Origin: Staphylotrichum longicolle
Taxonomy: Eukaryota; Ascomycota; Sordariomycetes; Sordariales; Chaetomiaceae
NCBI GenBank assembly: GCA_019096155.1
Contig: JAHCVI010000001.1
Span: forward strand, 10,850,001-10,914,000
Reading direction: 5' to 3'
DNA length: 64,000 nt
Shown here: positions 1 through 12,401 of the stretch, piece by piece
Position numbering within the stretch: the stretch's first letter is position 1
Layout: every line of letters starts with the position of its first letter
Translations under genes and position numbers: made by a program
The notes under the pieces: generated by a model
What the model was told of the DNA's origin: nothing
What the model saw: the letters and a program-made list of their open reading frames with translations, nothing else
Databases searched by the model: none

Positions 1-526
1 TAGGAGTTGTGGATTCTGCGCAAACCTTCGTCAGCATACCTTGCTTTCTTCAACACGCATCCTCGACCACGATTGGCATCGATGGCCCACGAGAGGATCA
101 CATAGGAAGCACGTGGCACCTGCAACACAGCCCTCATATACTACCAGGGAAAGGAAATACTCACATCCACCTTAGCGCAACGGGATATGCACTCGCCGCA
201 GCCGCGACACTAGCCTTGAGCACGATGGTGTCCTCCCCGGCGCCCTCTAGCAAGCCCTTCAGCGTGTCGAGCACCGCAACTGTAATGTTCTCCCTGTCGC
301 GCATGGCCAACACCGGTGTGGCGAGGGACTCGGCCAGGAACTCGGCGCCCCATCGCCGCAGCTCGACGGGGGCTGTCGGCCCGATGATGGGCAGCACGCC
401 CTTGACGATGCGGTCGTAGTAGGCGGCATTCTCGAGCACCAGCTTGCGCGCGGCGTTGAGCTGCTCCAGCTGCTCGGCGACGGAGATCGAGCTGGAGGAC
501 GACGTGGCGGTTGTGTCGGCCGCCAT
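1..526 (-). CDS. PTA1: Symplekin/Pta1 N-terminus (partial)
   Basis: Scaffold subunit of the nuclear mRNA cleavage and polyadenylation factor. Seen: a start at 526, then a Ser/Thr-rich leader, a QLEQLNAARKLVLENAAYY stretch, and GVLPIIGPTAPVELRRWGAE, the typical opening of the fungal symplekin/Pta1 N-terminal helical-repeat domain. Exon 1 is 165-526. A GTGAGT donor lies at 164 and a GCGCAG acceptor at 16-21; joining to exon 2 (1-15) restores the family reading ALRWIIHNSY. The gene continues beyond the left edge, so about 126 residues are visible. It is divergent from Coa3, with some 890 bp shared upstream. Identification rests on family resemblance and is firm for this domain; the C-terminal part cannot be judged. 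Confidence 0.85.
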
Positions 527-1412
527 GGTATCTCACGTGCCCCCCTCTGGGTGAGGGCGGGGGGATACGTGGTGTGTGGTGTGGTGTGGTGTGGTGTGGT
601 GTAGGATGGGTCGTAATGCGGATGACGGATGCGACAGGCAGAGCAGAGCAGTGAAGAGTCTACAGAGAGCAACTGCCTGGCGTTGGGGCGCGCAGAAGAG
701 GTCAGGGCAAGGCAGTCTAGGTAGGTTGCTGTTTGATCAAGCCAGTGCACAGTCTCCTAGCTTTTTGTGTGCGTGCCAGTGCCTTGGGTTCAACGGTCCC
801 AACGTGCTGATCAGTGCTAACCAAATGTCGCGGCAAAACAGCAGTCACCCCAAGCACTCAGGGCTCCGATATCGACTATGGAAGCCCCCAGTCGAGGCAG
901 GTCATGCTGCGCGCCGCGAGGGTCGATGATGGTTGGATCAGCGAATCGGAAAAAAAGCTCCAGCTTGCGGTAGTGGTCGATGGCATCAGTTCATCAATTC
1001 CATCGCCAGCAATGTTTGCGTGATTCCGTTCAACAGTCGTCGACCCCTCTCTTGTGGTCGTTCAGCAGATCAATGGTCGTGGTCAAGTGTGGAAAGTGGG
1101 TAAATTACCAGCCAGGCAGAGTGAGGTTTGGGTTTGGGAGCCGGAAGCTTTGTTGCGCAGGCCTTGGAGCCCACCCTGCAAGACGCGCTCAATGAACGCC
1201 AGTGACGTGAAAGGAAACAGGGGAGATGGGTGCACAGACTCTGCATGCCCGTTCCATGCGCCGGCACTGCCATTGGCCTGTGTTCGATAAGCCTATCGGG
1301 CACCAGCACAACCCACGCGGCAACATCCGATGCTCTCCATCCATTTTCGTGGTTGCAGGTTATCATCACCGAAGAGAAATCCGCCAAGAGGTAACTCTTC
1401 CACACAGTAGCC
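527..1412. other. Divergent intergenic region Pta1/Coa3
   Basis: No convincing ORF; presumed promoters of both flanking genes. It holds a GGTGT pentanucleotide repeat just upstream of the Pta1 start. Confidence 0.6.
571..602. repeat. GGTGT microsatellite
   Basis: Five uninterrupted GGTGT units at 578-602, preceded by one more at 571-575. It lies 45-75 bp upstream of the Pta1 start codon, so it is probably in the leader or promoter of that gene. Confidence 0.9.
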
Positions 1413-1787
1413 ATGGCGTAAGTCCTCCCATCAGCCTTTCCAGGTTGCGTTTCCAAGACCCTGTCTAACTCTCTTCCCACAGGATCCAGCGCTCGACGTA
1501 CTACGACGCCCGCCAACGGCAATCACCTGCCCTGATCCGGGCCCGGCGGCCGTACCTGGTCAAGAACGCCGTGGTCGGCCTCGCCATCTCCGCCTTTGCC
1601 ATCTCCATCTGTACGGGAACCCTATAAAGCTATTCGCAGCTCCGGGTCGGTTTGGAAGCGCACCCTGGCTGACCCGATGTTCGTCACAGATGCCTACACT
1701 CTCCGCGCGATCGGCCAAGACGAGTTCGATGATGTCAAGGTCCCCGATGCGCCCGCGAAGCCCGTCTCCGAGGCTGTGAAGAGGTGA
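1413..1787 (+). CDS. COA3: Cytochrome c oxidase assembly factor 3
   Basis: Small mitochondrial inner-membrane protein that acts with Cox14 on newly made Cox1 during complex IV assembly. Exons 1413-1417, 1483-1610 and 1690-1787 give 76 residues. The first exon is only five bases (ATGGC) before a GTAAGT donor. Seen: STYYDARQRQSPALIRARRPYLV, split here as STYYDARQRQ then SPALIRARRPYL, leading into one hydrophobic segment (VVGLAISAFAISIYAYT) and the acidic tail GQDEFDDVKVPDAP, all hallmarks of fungal Coa3. Both joins close the frame exactly (phases 2 and 1). Length suits the family. A simple ORF scan misses the gene because its largest exon has no start codon. Confidence 0.9.
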
Positions 1788-2368
1788 AGTGGGTTGCTAG
1801 GAGCTGCTACTGAGTCAGTGGGGCGTTTGGTTGCCCCTGTGTATTTGTTTGTTCTGTGTACGGGGTGTGCATACAAAAGAGAGAAGTGCTGAGCGGCAAG
1901 TGCGAGTGTACAGTACATGTTCAGCTAGGAGAGTCACGGAGTTTGGGAATCCTATTTTGATTCAAAGGGTGAAGCTGGCTTCGACGCGGCCTTTGGCTCG
2001 CAGAGCAACGCAAAACATGTCAAGACACCAGGCATCTGCCAAGTCCTATACAACACAACCCTACAAACCATCCAGCTGGACACTTGAGCCCGTCCCTGAT
2101 TGTACACGTCCACATCCACATACATGTCTCATCTACATAACATTAGACAACCCAAGTCCTCCCAACAGTATCCTTGCCAAACAAAAAGAGGAAAATAACT
2201 CCCCGCACCTCGTATCGAGGATGCCAAAGCAGAAACGCTCCGCCGCCATGGTCCATGAAATTCCCCAATGCCTGCCTCTAACTCCGCTGAAATCTGGCGA
2301 TGATGACCGCTCGTCCTCCGAAGTGGGGATAATAAGTAAGAAGAAAATGACAAAACGACAGCAGCACG
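1788..2368. other. Convergent gap Coa3/Dep1-like gene
   Basis: Presumed 3' untranslated sequence of both convergent genes; nothing else recognised. Confidence 0.5.
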
Positions 2369-4599
2369 CTATGAAGCAGAGATGGCCGGCTCTCGCCTCA
2401 GCGGCTCGGACCCCAGCTTAGAACCCTGAAGTTTCTCGGGCACCACAGGGGACAATGTCTTTTGTACCTGTACTGGAGAGTCGCCGTTAAGGATAGTAGA
2501 TGTGCTTGACGAAAATAGACCGCCCGGCTGGTTGGAGTGCCTCCGAGGCGCCGCCGATGACGGGCCGGCATAGGCGGCTTGAAGGCTGTTCTCGCGGTGC
2601 CCATGCTGGCGCTGCACGTGGTGTGATGGATGGTTCGGGTTCGCCCACGGAGTTTGTTCGATGAACTGCTGTTCCGCAACGCCAAGCCCCTGGACAAAAG
2701 AAGACGAAAGGCCGCCCGGGTACTCTGGCCGGAAGGCGGGCAGATGATTCGAGGTCTGCCTCGGCATCGGCTCGCGTGTGCTCTGACGTTGAGTGTCAGC
2801 TAGTTGCAAAGGTGCGGCGGTGTGTAATCCAGACTCACATGAATGGCCTCGAGATCAGCCTCAAGCTGCTCATCGGAAGCGCCATTGATGGACGGCGCCG
2901 CTGGAAAGCCGACGTGCTTGGCGAACCCAGAGAGCACCGAAACCTCCTTGTTGTATGACACGGCGTTCTTGACAGCCTGCGCTCTCGTGGCGGGGAACCG
3001 GATCCCATAATCCGGTATTGTGTTGGCGGCCCGCCTGCGCTCTTGTTGTATCTGATACCATTCTTCGCCCAGCTCCGCCATTGTGCTGTCCCGCAGTTCC
3101 CGCACGGCTTGATAGAATTGCGACATAATCTGAGCTCGTTCCGCGACTGCGCGGTGTCGGAGCACTGACTGCTTGAATTGTAACTCGAGGTTGCTCTTTC
3201 TGATCTTCTCGCTCCGTCGGTCCTCGAGGCACTGTAGCATGGCAAGATACTCGGGATGCGTCGGGTTGTCGCTCGTGAGCATGGCCTCTTCCTCGTTGAG
3301 CTGCTCCAGCCGTTCCTGATACAGACTGGGTCGCTGTTAACAAAGGCATCCTGAAGCTTGAGTTTGACAATATACTTACCGCTCTCGGAAACTGCTAAAT
3401 TGCTTCTCAATGGCGACCAGCTCCTCCCAAGCGGCTTTTTTGCGTTCCACTATGTTCCAATTAGCATTTGCAGAGCTTGAATGGGAACACGACATCCGCG
3501 TACGCTCTTCTTCGTTCCGGTGTGCTGCCTCGGCTTCCTCGTCGATCTCGTCGGCGTGGTCATCCTCGGCTTGTGGTGTCGGCACCTCGACACTCTGCAC
3601 ATCGGCGTCTTCGGGGGGTTCATCTGGCGCGTCTTCTTTGGCGCCAACATCTGCAGGGCTTTTGCTCTTGCGCTGCTTTGTAGGGCTGCGCTTCCCCTTC
3701 CTGAGCCTGGTGGGCACCGCAACGTCTTCTTCGACCGCATCTGGGAGCTCTTCTTTCGCTTCAGTCGTGGCCACCAACTCTTCATTGTCTTCTTCAGCAG
3801 TGTGGCTGCCGCTTTGCAGGTTTGTTGAGAGCTCATCATCATCAATCATGGCGATGTCGTGGGTGGACCCGCCGTCGGCGGCGCTAATTGAGCCGGTCCG
3901 CTTCTTCAGCGGCTGTTCGGATTCCGAATGCTCAGCGACAGATGGCCGCTTCCGCTTCCGAGAATCGGCCGAGTTTTTTCTTGGATGGGAGGTTGGTGTC
4001 TCTGCGGGCCGAACAACCTGACTTTTCTTGACCAGTGTGGGCGATCGCAGTCGACGCTCCTTGACCGAGTCAAGCTCGGGTTCGCTGGAGGGCAATGACA
4101 AGTCGTCATCCTCTCCGTCCTCTCCCTCAGACGCCGAATTGCGACCGCTGGCCGCGTCCCCGGCATCGAGGTCTGCACGTAATTGTTGATGGAGCTTGCT
4201 CGGGCTGCGCTCAAACACGCGGTCTCGACGGTCGGTAAATCGCCGGTTTACGGCGTCGCCGACCGTGTTCACGATGTCGCGTGTCGCGCCGTTCTTGGGA
4301 GGAGTGTCGTAGAGCCTTTCGGTCTCGGCCTCTGAATCATTGACGTCCAGCTCGGACAGCTTGCTGTCGTCGTCTGACTCGGAGGCGGCGTCTGACTCTG
4401 CGTCGCTTTGGGCGCCGTTCTGATTCGGGGTGTCGTGGCCATCGCTATGGTCGCGCAGGTCTAGATCCGCCTCGTCGCCATATCCGTCCTTGTCTTCGGG
4501 CTCGCTGAGGGGGCTCGAGAGGTTGCTGGGGCTGTTGGCCAGCAAGGGCGGGGGCGGGCTCGACGGTGCCAAAGGCGGCGCGGTATCACCTGTGGCCAT
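2369..4599 (-). CDS. Sds3/Dep1-like subunit of the Rpd3L histone deacetylase complex
   Basis: Predicted nuclear co-repressor subunit. Exons 3504-4599, 3380-3449, 2839-3325 and 2369-2782 give 688 residues. The first exon encodes a long acidic, Ser-rich disordered region with several basic clusters. The next two encode the conserved Sds3-like domain: ERKKAAWEELVAIEKQFSSF, RLYQERLEQLNEEEAML, then a long helical stretch ending near EEWYQIQQERR. The 54 bp intron at 3450-3503 is a multiple of three and reads through as ORF, but removing it joins EEEL to ERKKAAW as in the family, and it has a GCTAAT branch site. The start at 4599 (MATGDTAPP) was chosen because upstream in-frame sequence looks like leader. 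The tail is low-complexity. Whether the yeast counterpart is Dep1 or Sds3 cannot be settled here. Confidence 0.85.
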
Positions 4600-5345
4600 C
4601 GTTGACCATGCGGTTGAGGGCAAGGCGAGCCGAAATACGGTGGCGCCAATGACGTCGTGGGTGGTGGTGGTCGAGAGAGGAGGGCCGCGCAAAATTGGAT
4701 GGGATCGGTTCCGGGAGCGGGCAGCTTTGACGTCGCCAGCAGGTCGCGACCGAGAACGGCAGGAATAAAGCGGAAATCTGTTGCGTAAAATAGAACCAGT
4801 CGATGCAGACGGGAAAGTAAGGCGCACTTCCGCTGTCTGTTTCGCGGGAGAGCGAGTGCCGAATGGATGGTGGGCAAAATGGGGGAGTTTGGTGGTGTCT
4901 CGACAAGGAGCTGGGGAGCGCCGCCCAGTGCAGCAGGAGGGAAGCACGAGCGACCGGAAGCGAGCTGCTTGGGACCCTTCGATTGCCTGCCCGCCTGCCC
5001 ATTTCCTGCCGCCGTGCAGGGCGGTGAGAGGCGGCAGTGGCCGATAACGAGCGATAAGCGAATTTTCGGCATTTGTCCCCACACTCCGGCGATGCGCTGC
5101 GTTGCAGGGAAAAGCAGCTGTAGATTTCTGCCGCTGGGGAACCAAAACTGTGGAGAGAACTCGGGGACAGGAGCTTAGAACTTTCTCGGTTTTGCTGCTT
5201 CTGGTATTCTACAGATACTCAGAGCATTAGCTAAGTTAATCTGGCTTGGATCGTCTCGCCTCGTCCCATTCAACCCCCACTTCTTGCTGGTTTCTCCCGA
5301 TCCCAAGCTTTGAGCTTGCGCGCTTGAGCGCAGACCCTCAGCAAC
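4600..5345. promoter_or_regulatory. Divergent promoter region Dep1-like/Nop12
   Basis: About 750 bp between two divergent start codons. It is open in one frame on the minus strand, but that translation has no family likeness and reads as 5' leader. No TATA motif stood out. Confidence 0.5.
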
Positions 5346-7332
5346 ATGGCCAAGGAGTATGGATTGCCTGCCTGTGACCTCTGCCGTGGGTTGATAGCTG
5401 ACCTGCTTGCTCTAGTAAATCCGTTCTGGCTGTCAAGTCCAAGGCCATTGACCCTACCCTGGATGCTCTCTTCTCCCAGAGTGTAAGCCGCAGCGCCCCT
5501 GGAGTACACCGAAAAATGCCAATGCTGATGTTTCTCAGGCTGGAGCTGTGAAGACACCCCCAAAATCCCGTTACGTCGAATTGCTCCCTCAGAAGTCCAG
5601 GACGTCGCCCGAGCAAGAGGAGGACGAGGAAGACGACGACGAGGATGCTGCCGACAATGAAGAACTCGAAGGCTCTGACGATGAGTCTGGGCAAGATTCG
5701 GGCGCTGGGGACTCAGATGCTGAGGACGGCGCATCGTCCGGCGAAGGCGAGTCCGAAGCCGAAGACGCCGACGATGCGATGAGCGTGGACGACGAGGCTG
5801 AAGCCGCAGCGGTTTTGGAGAGGGCTGCCCTACAAGAGGCGTCACAAGACGAGGGGAGGAAGCGGAAGAGGAAACAACGAGATGACGACGAGAACCTCGA
5901 GTCCAAGTACTTCGAGCGCTTGGCAAACGAAGAAGAGCCCACAGGAAAGCGCCGCAAGGGGGATGCGGCAGCGAACGGCGTAGCCTCGACGGCTTCCAAG
6001 GATGGCGAGAAGAACACCGCTGAGAAGGAGGACGCCGACGAATCAGCAGACGACGTACCCGTTCACGAGTCGCTCGCCGCAGACCCTGCCGTTTCTGAGC
6101 TTGAGAAGGCAAACCGCACCGTCTTCCTCAGCAACGTCTCGGTTGAAGCAATCACCTCTGGCAAGGCCAAGAAAATCCTGTTGAACCATCTCGCTTCCGT
6201 TCTCGACAAGAAGGCGGATCCGCCCCAGAAAGTTCAATCCATCCGATTCAGGTCGACGGCCTTTGAGTCGGCAGGCATCCCAAAACGCGCGGCTTTCATT
6301 AAGAAAACCGTTTTGGAGGCGACCACCAAGTCCACCAATGCATATGCCGTGTACACCACGGCCGCAGCGGCGCGGCTCGCAGTGAAGCAACTCAACGGCA
6401 CCACTGTACTAGACCGCCATCTCCGCGTCGACAGCGTCGCTCACCCGGCGCCTGTCGACCACCGTCGCTGCGTCTTCGTCGGGAACCTCGGCTTTGTGGA
6501 TGACGAGACCGTCTACAACACCACGGTCAACGAGGAGGGCAAGGAAGTCACAGAAAAGCGCAAGCGTACCAAGACGCCAATGGACGTCGAGGAAGGCCTC
6601 TGGCGCGTCTTCAACAAGGAAGCCGGCAAGGTCGAGAGCGTCCGCGTGGTGAGAGATGCCGCAACCCGCGTTGGCAAGGGCTTTGCCTACGTCCAATTCT
6701 ATGTCAGTCCCACCCCATCTTCTTCCCCACCTCTTCCTTGCAACCCTGTCAACTAACCCCGATCGCAGGACGGCAACTCGGTCGAAGCCGCCATCCTCCT
6801 CAACGGCAAGAAGTTCCCTCCCATGCTCCCCCGCGAGCTGCGCGTCAGCCGCTGCAAGGCCCCGCACAAGACCGCCCGCGCGATGGAGGCCCGCGCGAGC
6901 AAGTCCGCGCCGTCGGACCGCAAGGGCGCACGCGACAGCAACGGTAAGAGGCCCGGCAAGAAGGGCGGCGAGGATGCCGGCCGCTACGTCCCCAAGCCGA
7001 CCGCCGAGTCCCAGACCCTGGCCGGTCGCGCCGGCAAACTGCTCGGCCGGTTCGGCGGCGCGCAGCTCGTCGGTAAGCCCCGTGGTGGCGGCGGCCGCAG
7101 CGGTGGCAAAGACAACAAGAAGAGGCAGGAGAGGAAGGAGCGGTTCATGAAACTAGCCGGCGGCGGTGAGGGCGGTGGTGAGAAGAGCGGGATCAAGGGC
7201 CCGGAGCAGTTCGTCTTTGAGGGGCGGCGGGCGAGCGCCAAGGACGGCAAGCCCAAGGATCTCAAGTTCAAGACGAAGAGCAAGACCAAGGACCCGAAGC
7301 ATAAAAAGAGGAAGGGCACGTTTGGGAAATGA
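5346..7332 (+). CDS. NOP12: Nucleolar protein 12 (two RRM domains)
   Basis: RNA-binding nucleolar protein needed for pre-25S rRNA processing. Exons 5346-5356, 5416-5482, 5539-6702 and 6769-7332 give 601 residues; the first exon is 11 bases. The N-terminus carries the motif IDPTLDALFSQS, then acidic tracts. RRM1 spans about residues 218-330 (RNP2 TVFLSN, with the long insert usual for Nop12). RRM2 starts near residue 336 (CVFVGNLGF) and ends after the last intron (KGFAYVQFYDGNSVEAA). The C-terminus is Lys/Arg/Gly-rich, ending HKKRKGTFGK, as in the family. The last donor is GTCAGT, weaker than consensus, but the RRM is continuous across it. Confidence 0.92.
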
Positions 7333-7989
7333 GCGGAAAGCGGTGCAGAGTGTACATAAGCGGCGCTGTGAGATAGAGTTGCAGAGTGTCCGGTGAGACA
7401 ACGGGTTGAAGATACCAGGTTAGCTATCTCGTCAGCTTTTCTAAGGCGGAGTCGATGGTGATGCTCACTATGAAGGATTCAGTCAAGTGCTTAGAATGGT
7501 CAGTCTGGCAACGTCCAGACCTTTCCGGTGTCTGGGATCCGAGACCTTTCTACAACTCAGATACCGTTTCAAGCCGATTCACGGGGAGAGGTCTTCCTTA
7601 ACTCTGTACTATACCTGCACGGGCCAACAAGTATTCACAGGCTTACTGTGTAGATCATGAAAGGAGCAAGCTCATCCACTCAAGACCCCTCTCCACATTT
7701 TGCTATCTCTCAAAAGGGGCGTGGCCAAAAGCAGTAAGAACATTAGCTTGCTGCGGATATTATCTTCATAGACGCATAGAAGGCAAAAAAAGTTCCATCA
7801 AATCATTTCTCTCCCCCGGTGGTATCCAGGGGGGGTCGAGTCCGATACAGCTCTCTGAGACATAGACGGCCCGCCCAGCGAGGAACGCCCGGCAAAGCAG
7901 CAGAATCTAAATCCCACAGAGCCCCCCGTCTCGCACCCGTACTTTCACACCGATCCGTAATTACACCACAGCATCACGGTACCAGCCGC
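7333..7989. other. Convergent gap Nop12/alpha-tubulin
   Basis: Presumed 3' untranslated regions of the two convergent genes. No ORF or RNA motif recognised. Confidence 0.5.
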
Positions 7990-9915
7990 TTAGTACTCCA
8001 CCTCGCCCTCGTCGCCCTCGTACGTGGAGTCGGCAGCGACCTCCTCGTAGTCCTTCTCGAGGGCAGCGAGATCCTCGCGGGCCTCGCTGAACTCGCCCTC
8101 CTCCATGCCCTCGCCGACGTACCAGTGGACGAAGGCGCGCTTGCTGTACATGAGGTCGAACTTGTGGTCGAGACGGGACCAGGCCTCGGCGATGGCGTCG
8201 TGTTGGACAGCATCGACACGGAGCGGTCGACGGCGGCGAGACCGCCGTCGTCGGAGGGGATGGCGACGGGCTTCTGGTAGTTGATGCCGATCTTGAAGCC
8301 GGTGGGCACCACTCGACCAGGTTGAACGACGACTTGGCCTTGAGGGCTGCGACGGCGGCGCTGCAGTCGCGGTGGACGACGTCGCCACGGTACAGGAGAG
8401 CGACGGCCATGTACTTGCCCTTGCGGGGGTCGCAGACAACCATCTGGTTGTTGGGCTCGAAGCCTGGGGACAAGTCAGCGCAACCGCCGACACAAACCGC
8501 AGTTGCAGAGTTAATGACGTACACTGGAAGGTCAGGTCGGAAACCTTGAAGCTTTCGTGAGAGCTCTTGGCGGCCGAGATGACCGGCGCGTAGCTGATGA
8601 GCGGGTAGTGGATGCGGGGGTAGGGAACCAGGTTGGTCTGGAACTCGTTCAGGTCGACGTTGAGGGCGCCGTCGAACCGCAGAGAGGAGGTGATCGAGGA
8701 GACGACCTGGGCAATCAGACGGTTGAGGTGCTCGTAGCTCGGCCGGGGAATGTCCAGATTCCGGCGGCAGATGTCGTACACGGCCTCGTTGTCAACCAGG
8801 AAAGTGCAGTCCGAGTTCTCGATGGTGCTGTGGGTGGAGAGAACGGCGTTGTAGGGCTCGACAACGGCCGAAGACAGGCGCGGGGCCGGGTAGACGGTGA
8901 ACTCGAGCTTGCACTTCTTGGCGTAGTCGGTCGACAGACGCTCGAGGAGAAGGGCACCGAAACCGGAGCCAGTACCACCGCCGAACGAGTGGAAGATGAG
9001 GAAGCCCTGGAGGGACTGGCAGTTGTCTATCGTCTCGCGTTAGAGAAGCGGCCTCTCCAAGCATTGAATCGGGGACTGGGCTCACCGGCGACACGGCGGA
9101 TGCGGTCGATGACACCGTCGATCATCTCCTTGCCAATGGTGTAGTGGCCACGAGCATAGTTGTTGGCAGCATCCTCCTTGCCGCTAATCAGAAGCTCGGG
9201 GTGGAAGAGCTGGCGGTAGTCGCCCGTGCGGATCTCGTCGATCGGCGAGGGGTCGAGATCGACGAAGATGGAGCGGGGGACGTATTTGCCGTTGCTCGTC
9301 TCGGTGAAGAAGGTCTCGAATGAACCAGCATCTCCAACATCGGTCTTAGGCTCAGGCAGCGGGCGACCATCCATCCCGAGGCCATGCTCGAGAAGGTACC
9401 TAACAACAATCGTTAGGGCGGAAGGTGACAACAAGGAAGAGCGGTGAGCACCCACAGCTCCCATGCGCTGTTACCCAGCTGGGCGCCAGCCTGGCCAATG
9501 TGGAGGTGAAGAACCTAGGTAGCGAAGCTGTGTCAGCTTCCAGCTTCGGAAATCGTGAGATCTGCCGTGGCGTTTCGTGAGGCTCCCAGCCTAGAGCTTC
9601 CTCAAGGTCGAGCTCTGGGAAGCTGGCCCGAGCCATGTCTCTTGGCCACCAACTGGACTCAGGTCCATATTGACGTGTTACTAGTGACGGTAGGTGGTCT
9701 TTTGTTCGAAAACATGAGGTTGTGCAGCAACTGGCGCTCAAGTTGCCTCAACCACCACCGCCTTCGAGTAAGGTCTGGGGGGGTGGTGGAATGGTCTCGG
9801 CGGTATCCGCAGCCAAAAAGGGGCAGCAGCCGAGTGAAGCAATTGCTGCGTGTGGATTTGGTGCGTCGAGGGACAGCAAAGGGCAGCGGCAGTGTGCTCT
9901 TACCTCGCCTCTCAT
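7990..9915 (-). CDS. Alpha-tubulin, interrupted by two one-base frameshifts
   Basis: Alpha subunit of the microtubule heterodimer. Exons 9904-9915 (MRGE only), 9456-9514, 9086-9399, 8523-9026 and 7990-8463. Seen: GQAGAQLGNSAWELYLLEHG, the GTP-binding loop GGGTGSG, RLSTDYAKKCKLEF, and an acidic C-terminus ending in Glu-Tyr. Summed exons are 1363 nt, two short of 455 codons. In the last exon the frame shifts near 8304-8306 (a C run reads CCC where TGC CCC ACC is expected) and again near 8195-8196 (one G short in ACG ACG GCC). Between them lies a perfectly readable tubulin segment in a third frame. No intron explains either shift. The rest of the gene is intact, so sequencing error is more likely than a pseudogene. 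The first intron is long (389 bp). Confidence 0.9.
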
Positions 9916-11615
9916 CTTGACGGTTTGTATGTGTCGGAAATAGAGGTACCGGCGGGAGTCGGAATCGAAGCGGAGCAGTGAGCGCACAGCGCAGCGGAGA
10001 GCAGCAAACAGACGGGAAAAGGAAATCGGCCGTGGAAATTTGCGGAGAGAGGTGAAGTTGTCTGGCGGGCGTGGGGATTGTGGGTCGTGGTCGTGCAAGA
10101 GAGGGGCAGCTTTTCAGGGGTCTTGCCCGTCTGATCTCCGCGTGTACAGGTACTTTGTCGCCCCGCAAAAGTGCTTGTGTGCCGAGGTTACAGTACGGAA
10201 AATCTGGGCAACTTTTGTTGTTGGACCCTCAACATTGCCTTCTTCACCGCTTGGTCCCCTGGCTGGGCCATGCATGCACCCTCTGCGAATTGATAGGCGG
10301 TCTCCCAGATGCACATGCAAGGAACAAGCCAGCGCTTCTGTCAAGACCAAAAGATTCTCTTTCTCGCCAGGTCATCGCGGCAATTGAGGTTGACACGCAA
10401 CATGAAACATTTTCAACTGAGTCTCAATTGTGTAAGTTCTAAGAGTTGTTCCAGTCTTCTGGTAGCACACCCAATTCCCATCTCCACAACACAAACGCGC
10501 AATGCGCAGCGGGTATCTCTTGATTGTCTTGGCGAGAAACAACCATTCCCATCGGCCTCTCAATTGATTTCCCTTGAGATTCGGGATTTATTAGTGACCC
10601 AGCTTGTTTCTATGAGCATTTCATTGGAAGGCTGATTAAAGCGCTTCTGCTCCATTTCAAAGTCCGCCGAACTTTGACAGCCTCTTTGCTCCAGAAGCGC
10701 GCTTCCTTACCAAGACATCGACATCTCAAGAACCCTTGGGATCAACTTCTGTACATAGTACAACCTTGAGATCCTCGGATTCTACAATGAGCCGAAGAGA
10801 GTACCAAATAGTGTCCCGAGTCTCTATTGTCCGTGACCGCGCTCGACTGGAAAAGTATTCAAAGCCCAAGACCAGAAAGCAAGTCGGAGTATCAACGTGT
10901 TACGTGTGTGCCGTCATCATGTTGCCGCGAGAAGATGGCGTAGGAGGAGAAAGGAAGAAAGAAAATAAGATAAAGTGTACAAAGCTTAGAGCTACCTTAA
11001 GTAAAGCAAGAGTTTCTGAACGCCCGGGAGGGCCGCCCGCGAGTGAAGGCACCGGCGGGAACAAGAACATCAACCTTGCTGGCCGACATTTAACTCGCCT
11101 TGTTGACGCGTCTTAATCAAGATATAGACGCGACAAAAACAATCAGCAGCTAATCAGAGACAAAGGGGCGCAAAGCAGTCTCGCTGCGGACTGCTGCACG
11201 CTTCAACGGGGTACAGCATTGCAACGGCGTGACACGGCATGACAGGCTGCAAGATCTGCATGCAATCGAGCAATGCCGATCCCGCCATCCCATCTACATC
11301 AAACCGGCCAGACACTCTTTCTCAGACAAACCACAACAACAGTCACAAAAAGTAGAGACCAAAAAGGCAGATTACTCAGGGTATCTCATTCAGCAACACC
11401 ACATGGCTGGCCAGATCTCCTCCAGCCATCGACTGCGCCAAAAAATAGAAGATACAAGGTTTCTCTCTCCTCCCCCCCACCTTCTTTCCGTCATGCCATT
11501 AAAAGACCCAGCATTTTTTTGGTGCGAATCCTTGCAGACCGTCAAAGTCAAATACGCACAACACCTGAGAAAACAGTACCACTAAAGAAAGCCCGCAACG
11601 TCGCGTCCAATTTGC
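9916..11615. other. Gene-free stretch upstream of alpha-tubulin
   Basis: About 1.7 kb between the alpha-tubulin start and the 3' end of the next minus-strand gene. Several ORFs of 70-130 codons exist on both strands, but none shows a recognisable domain or splice pattern. Probably promoter plus 3' untranslated sequence. Confidence 0.5.
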
Positions 11616-12401
11616 TTAGAGAGCAAGGACGGCCATGGCGACACCACCGAGCATGGCGAACGAGCCAGCGGCGAGCGAGGCGACGCCGTTGGTGACGATG
11701 CTGCTGGTGGCGGTCTTGGTGGTGGTGGGCTGCTGGGTGACGAGGCTGGTGATGGTGGTGTGGGGGTTGCCGGTGGCGGTGGTGGACAGGTTGCTGCGGA
11801 TGGTGGACGAGACGATGGTGGACGAGGGCGGGGCGAGCGAGGTGCTGGCGGTGGCCGAGGCCGAGCTGGAGCCCGTCTTGGTCGCGCTGCTCGAGGGGAC
11901 GGTCTCGGTCTCAGAGGCGGTGGCGGTCGCCGAGCCGGTGCTGCTGCTGTCGCTGCTGCTGCCGCCGACGATCTTGAAAGGAAAGCCGAACTGGTAGACG
12001 TCCTTGTCCGAGTCGAGCGTGATCTTAATGCCGTAGGTCGCAAACTTGCCGGCGGTGGCGGGCACCTCCCAGCTGTAAGAGCCAGTCGAGGGGTCAACGC
12101 CCTCTGTTGGTTGAGAAGATGATCAGCAACGTGGTTCATCAGACGAAACGCGAGGGCAAGGGTTTGTCTTACTGGCAATGGTGTCGACGATGTCAAGGAG
12201 CTGCGGGGTCGCGCCGCCGAGCAGGCCGATGGTGATGGGGCCAGGGTACTGGGCAGTGGGCGCCCACACAATCTGATATGTCGATCCGGCGGGGACCTTC
12301 TCGCCCTCGGTGGGCTTGGAGAGGACGTTGAACCCGCTGGTCGGGTCCACGGCCAGGGCGGCGCCAGCAAGGGCGAGAACGGAGGCAAGTGAGAAACGCA
12401 T
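11616..12401 (-). CDS. Kre9/Knh1-like GPI-anchored Ser/Thr-rich wall protein
   Basis: Predicted secreted cell-wall or plasma-membrane protein. Exons 12174-related first exon 12173-12401 and second exon 11616-12103 give 238 residues. Seen: signal peptide MRFSLASVLALAGAALA; a Kre9/KNH-type beta-sandwich domain starting FNVLSKPTEGEKVPAG, with the characteristic TYQIVWAPT and later ATYGIKITLDSDKDV; a Ser/Thr-rich stalk of roughly 100 residues; and a hydrophobic C-terminus after a likely omega site near VTNGVAS. The intron has a GTAAGA donor and CAACAG acceptor, and the join (A + AG) is in frame. This family is linked to beta-1,6-glucan assembly in yeast, but for fungal paralogues the exact role is unknown. 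Confidence 0.85.
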
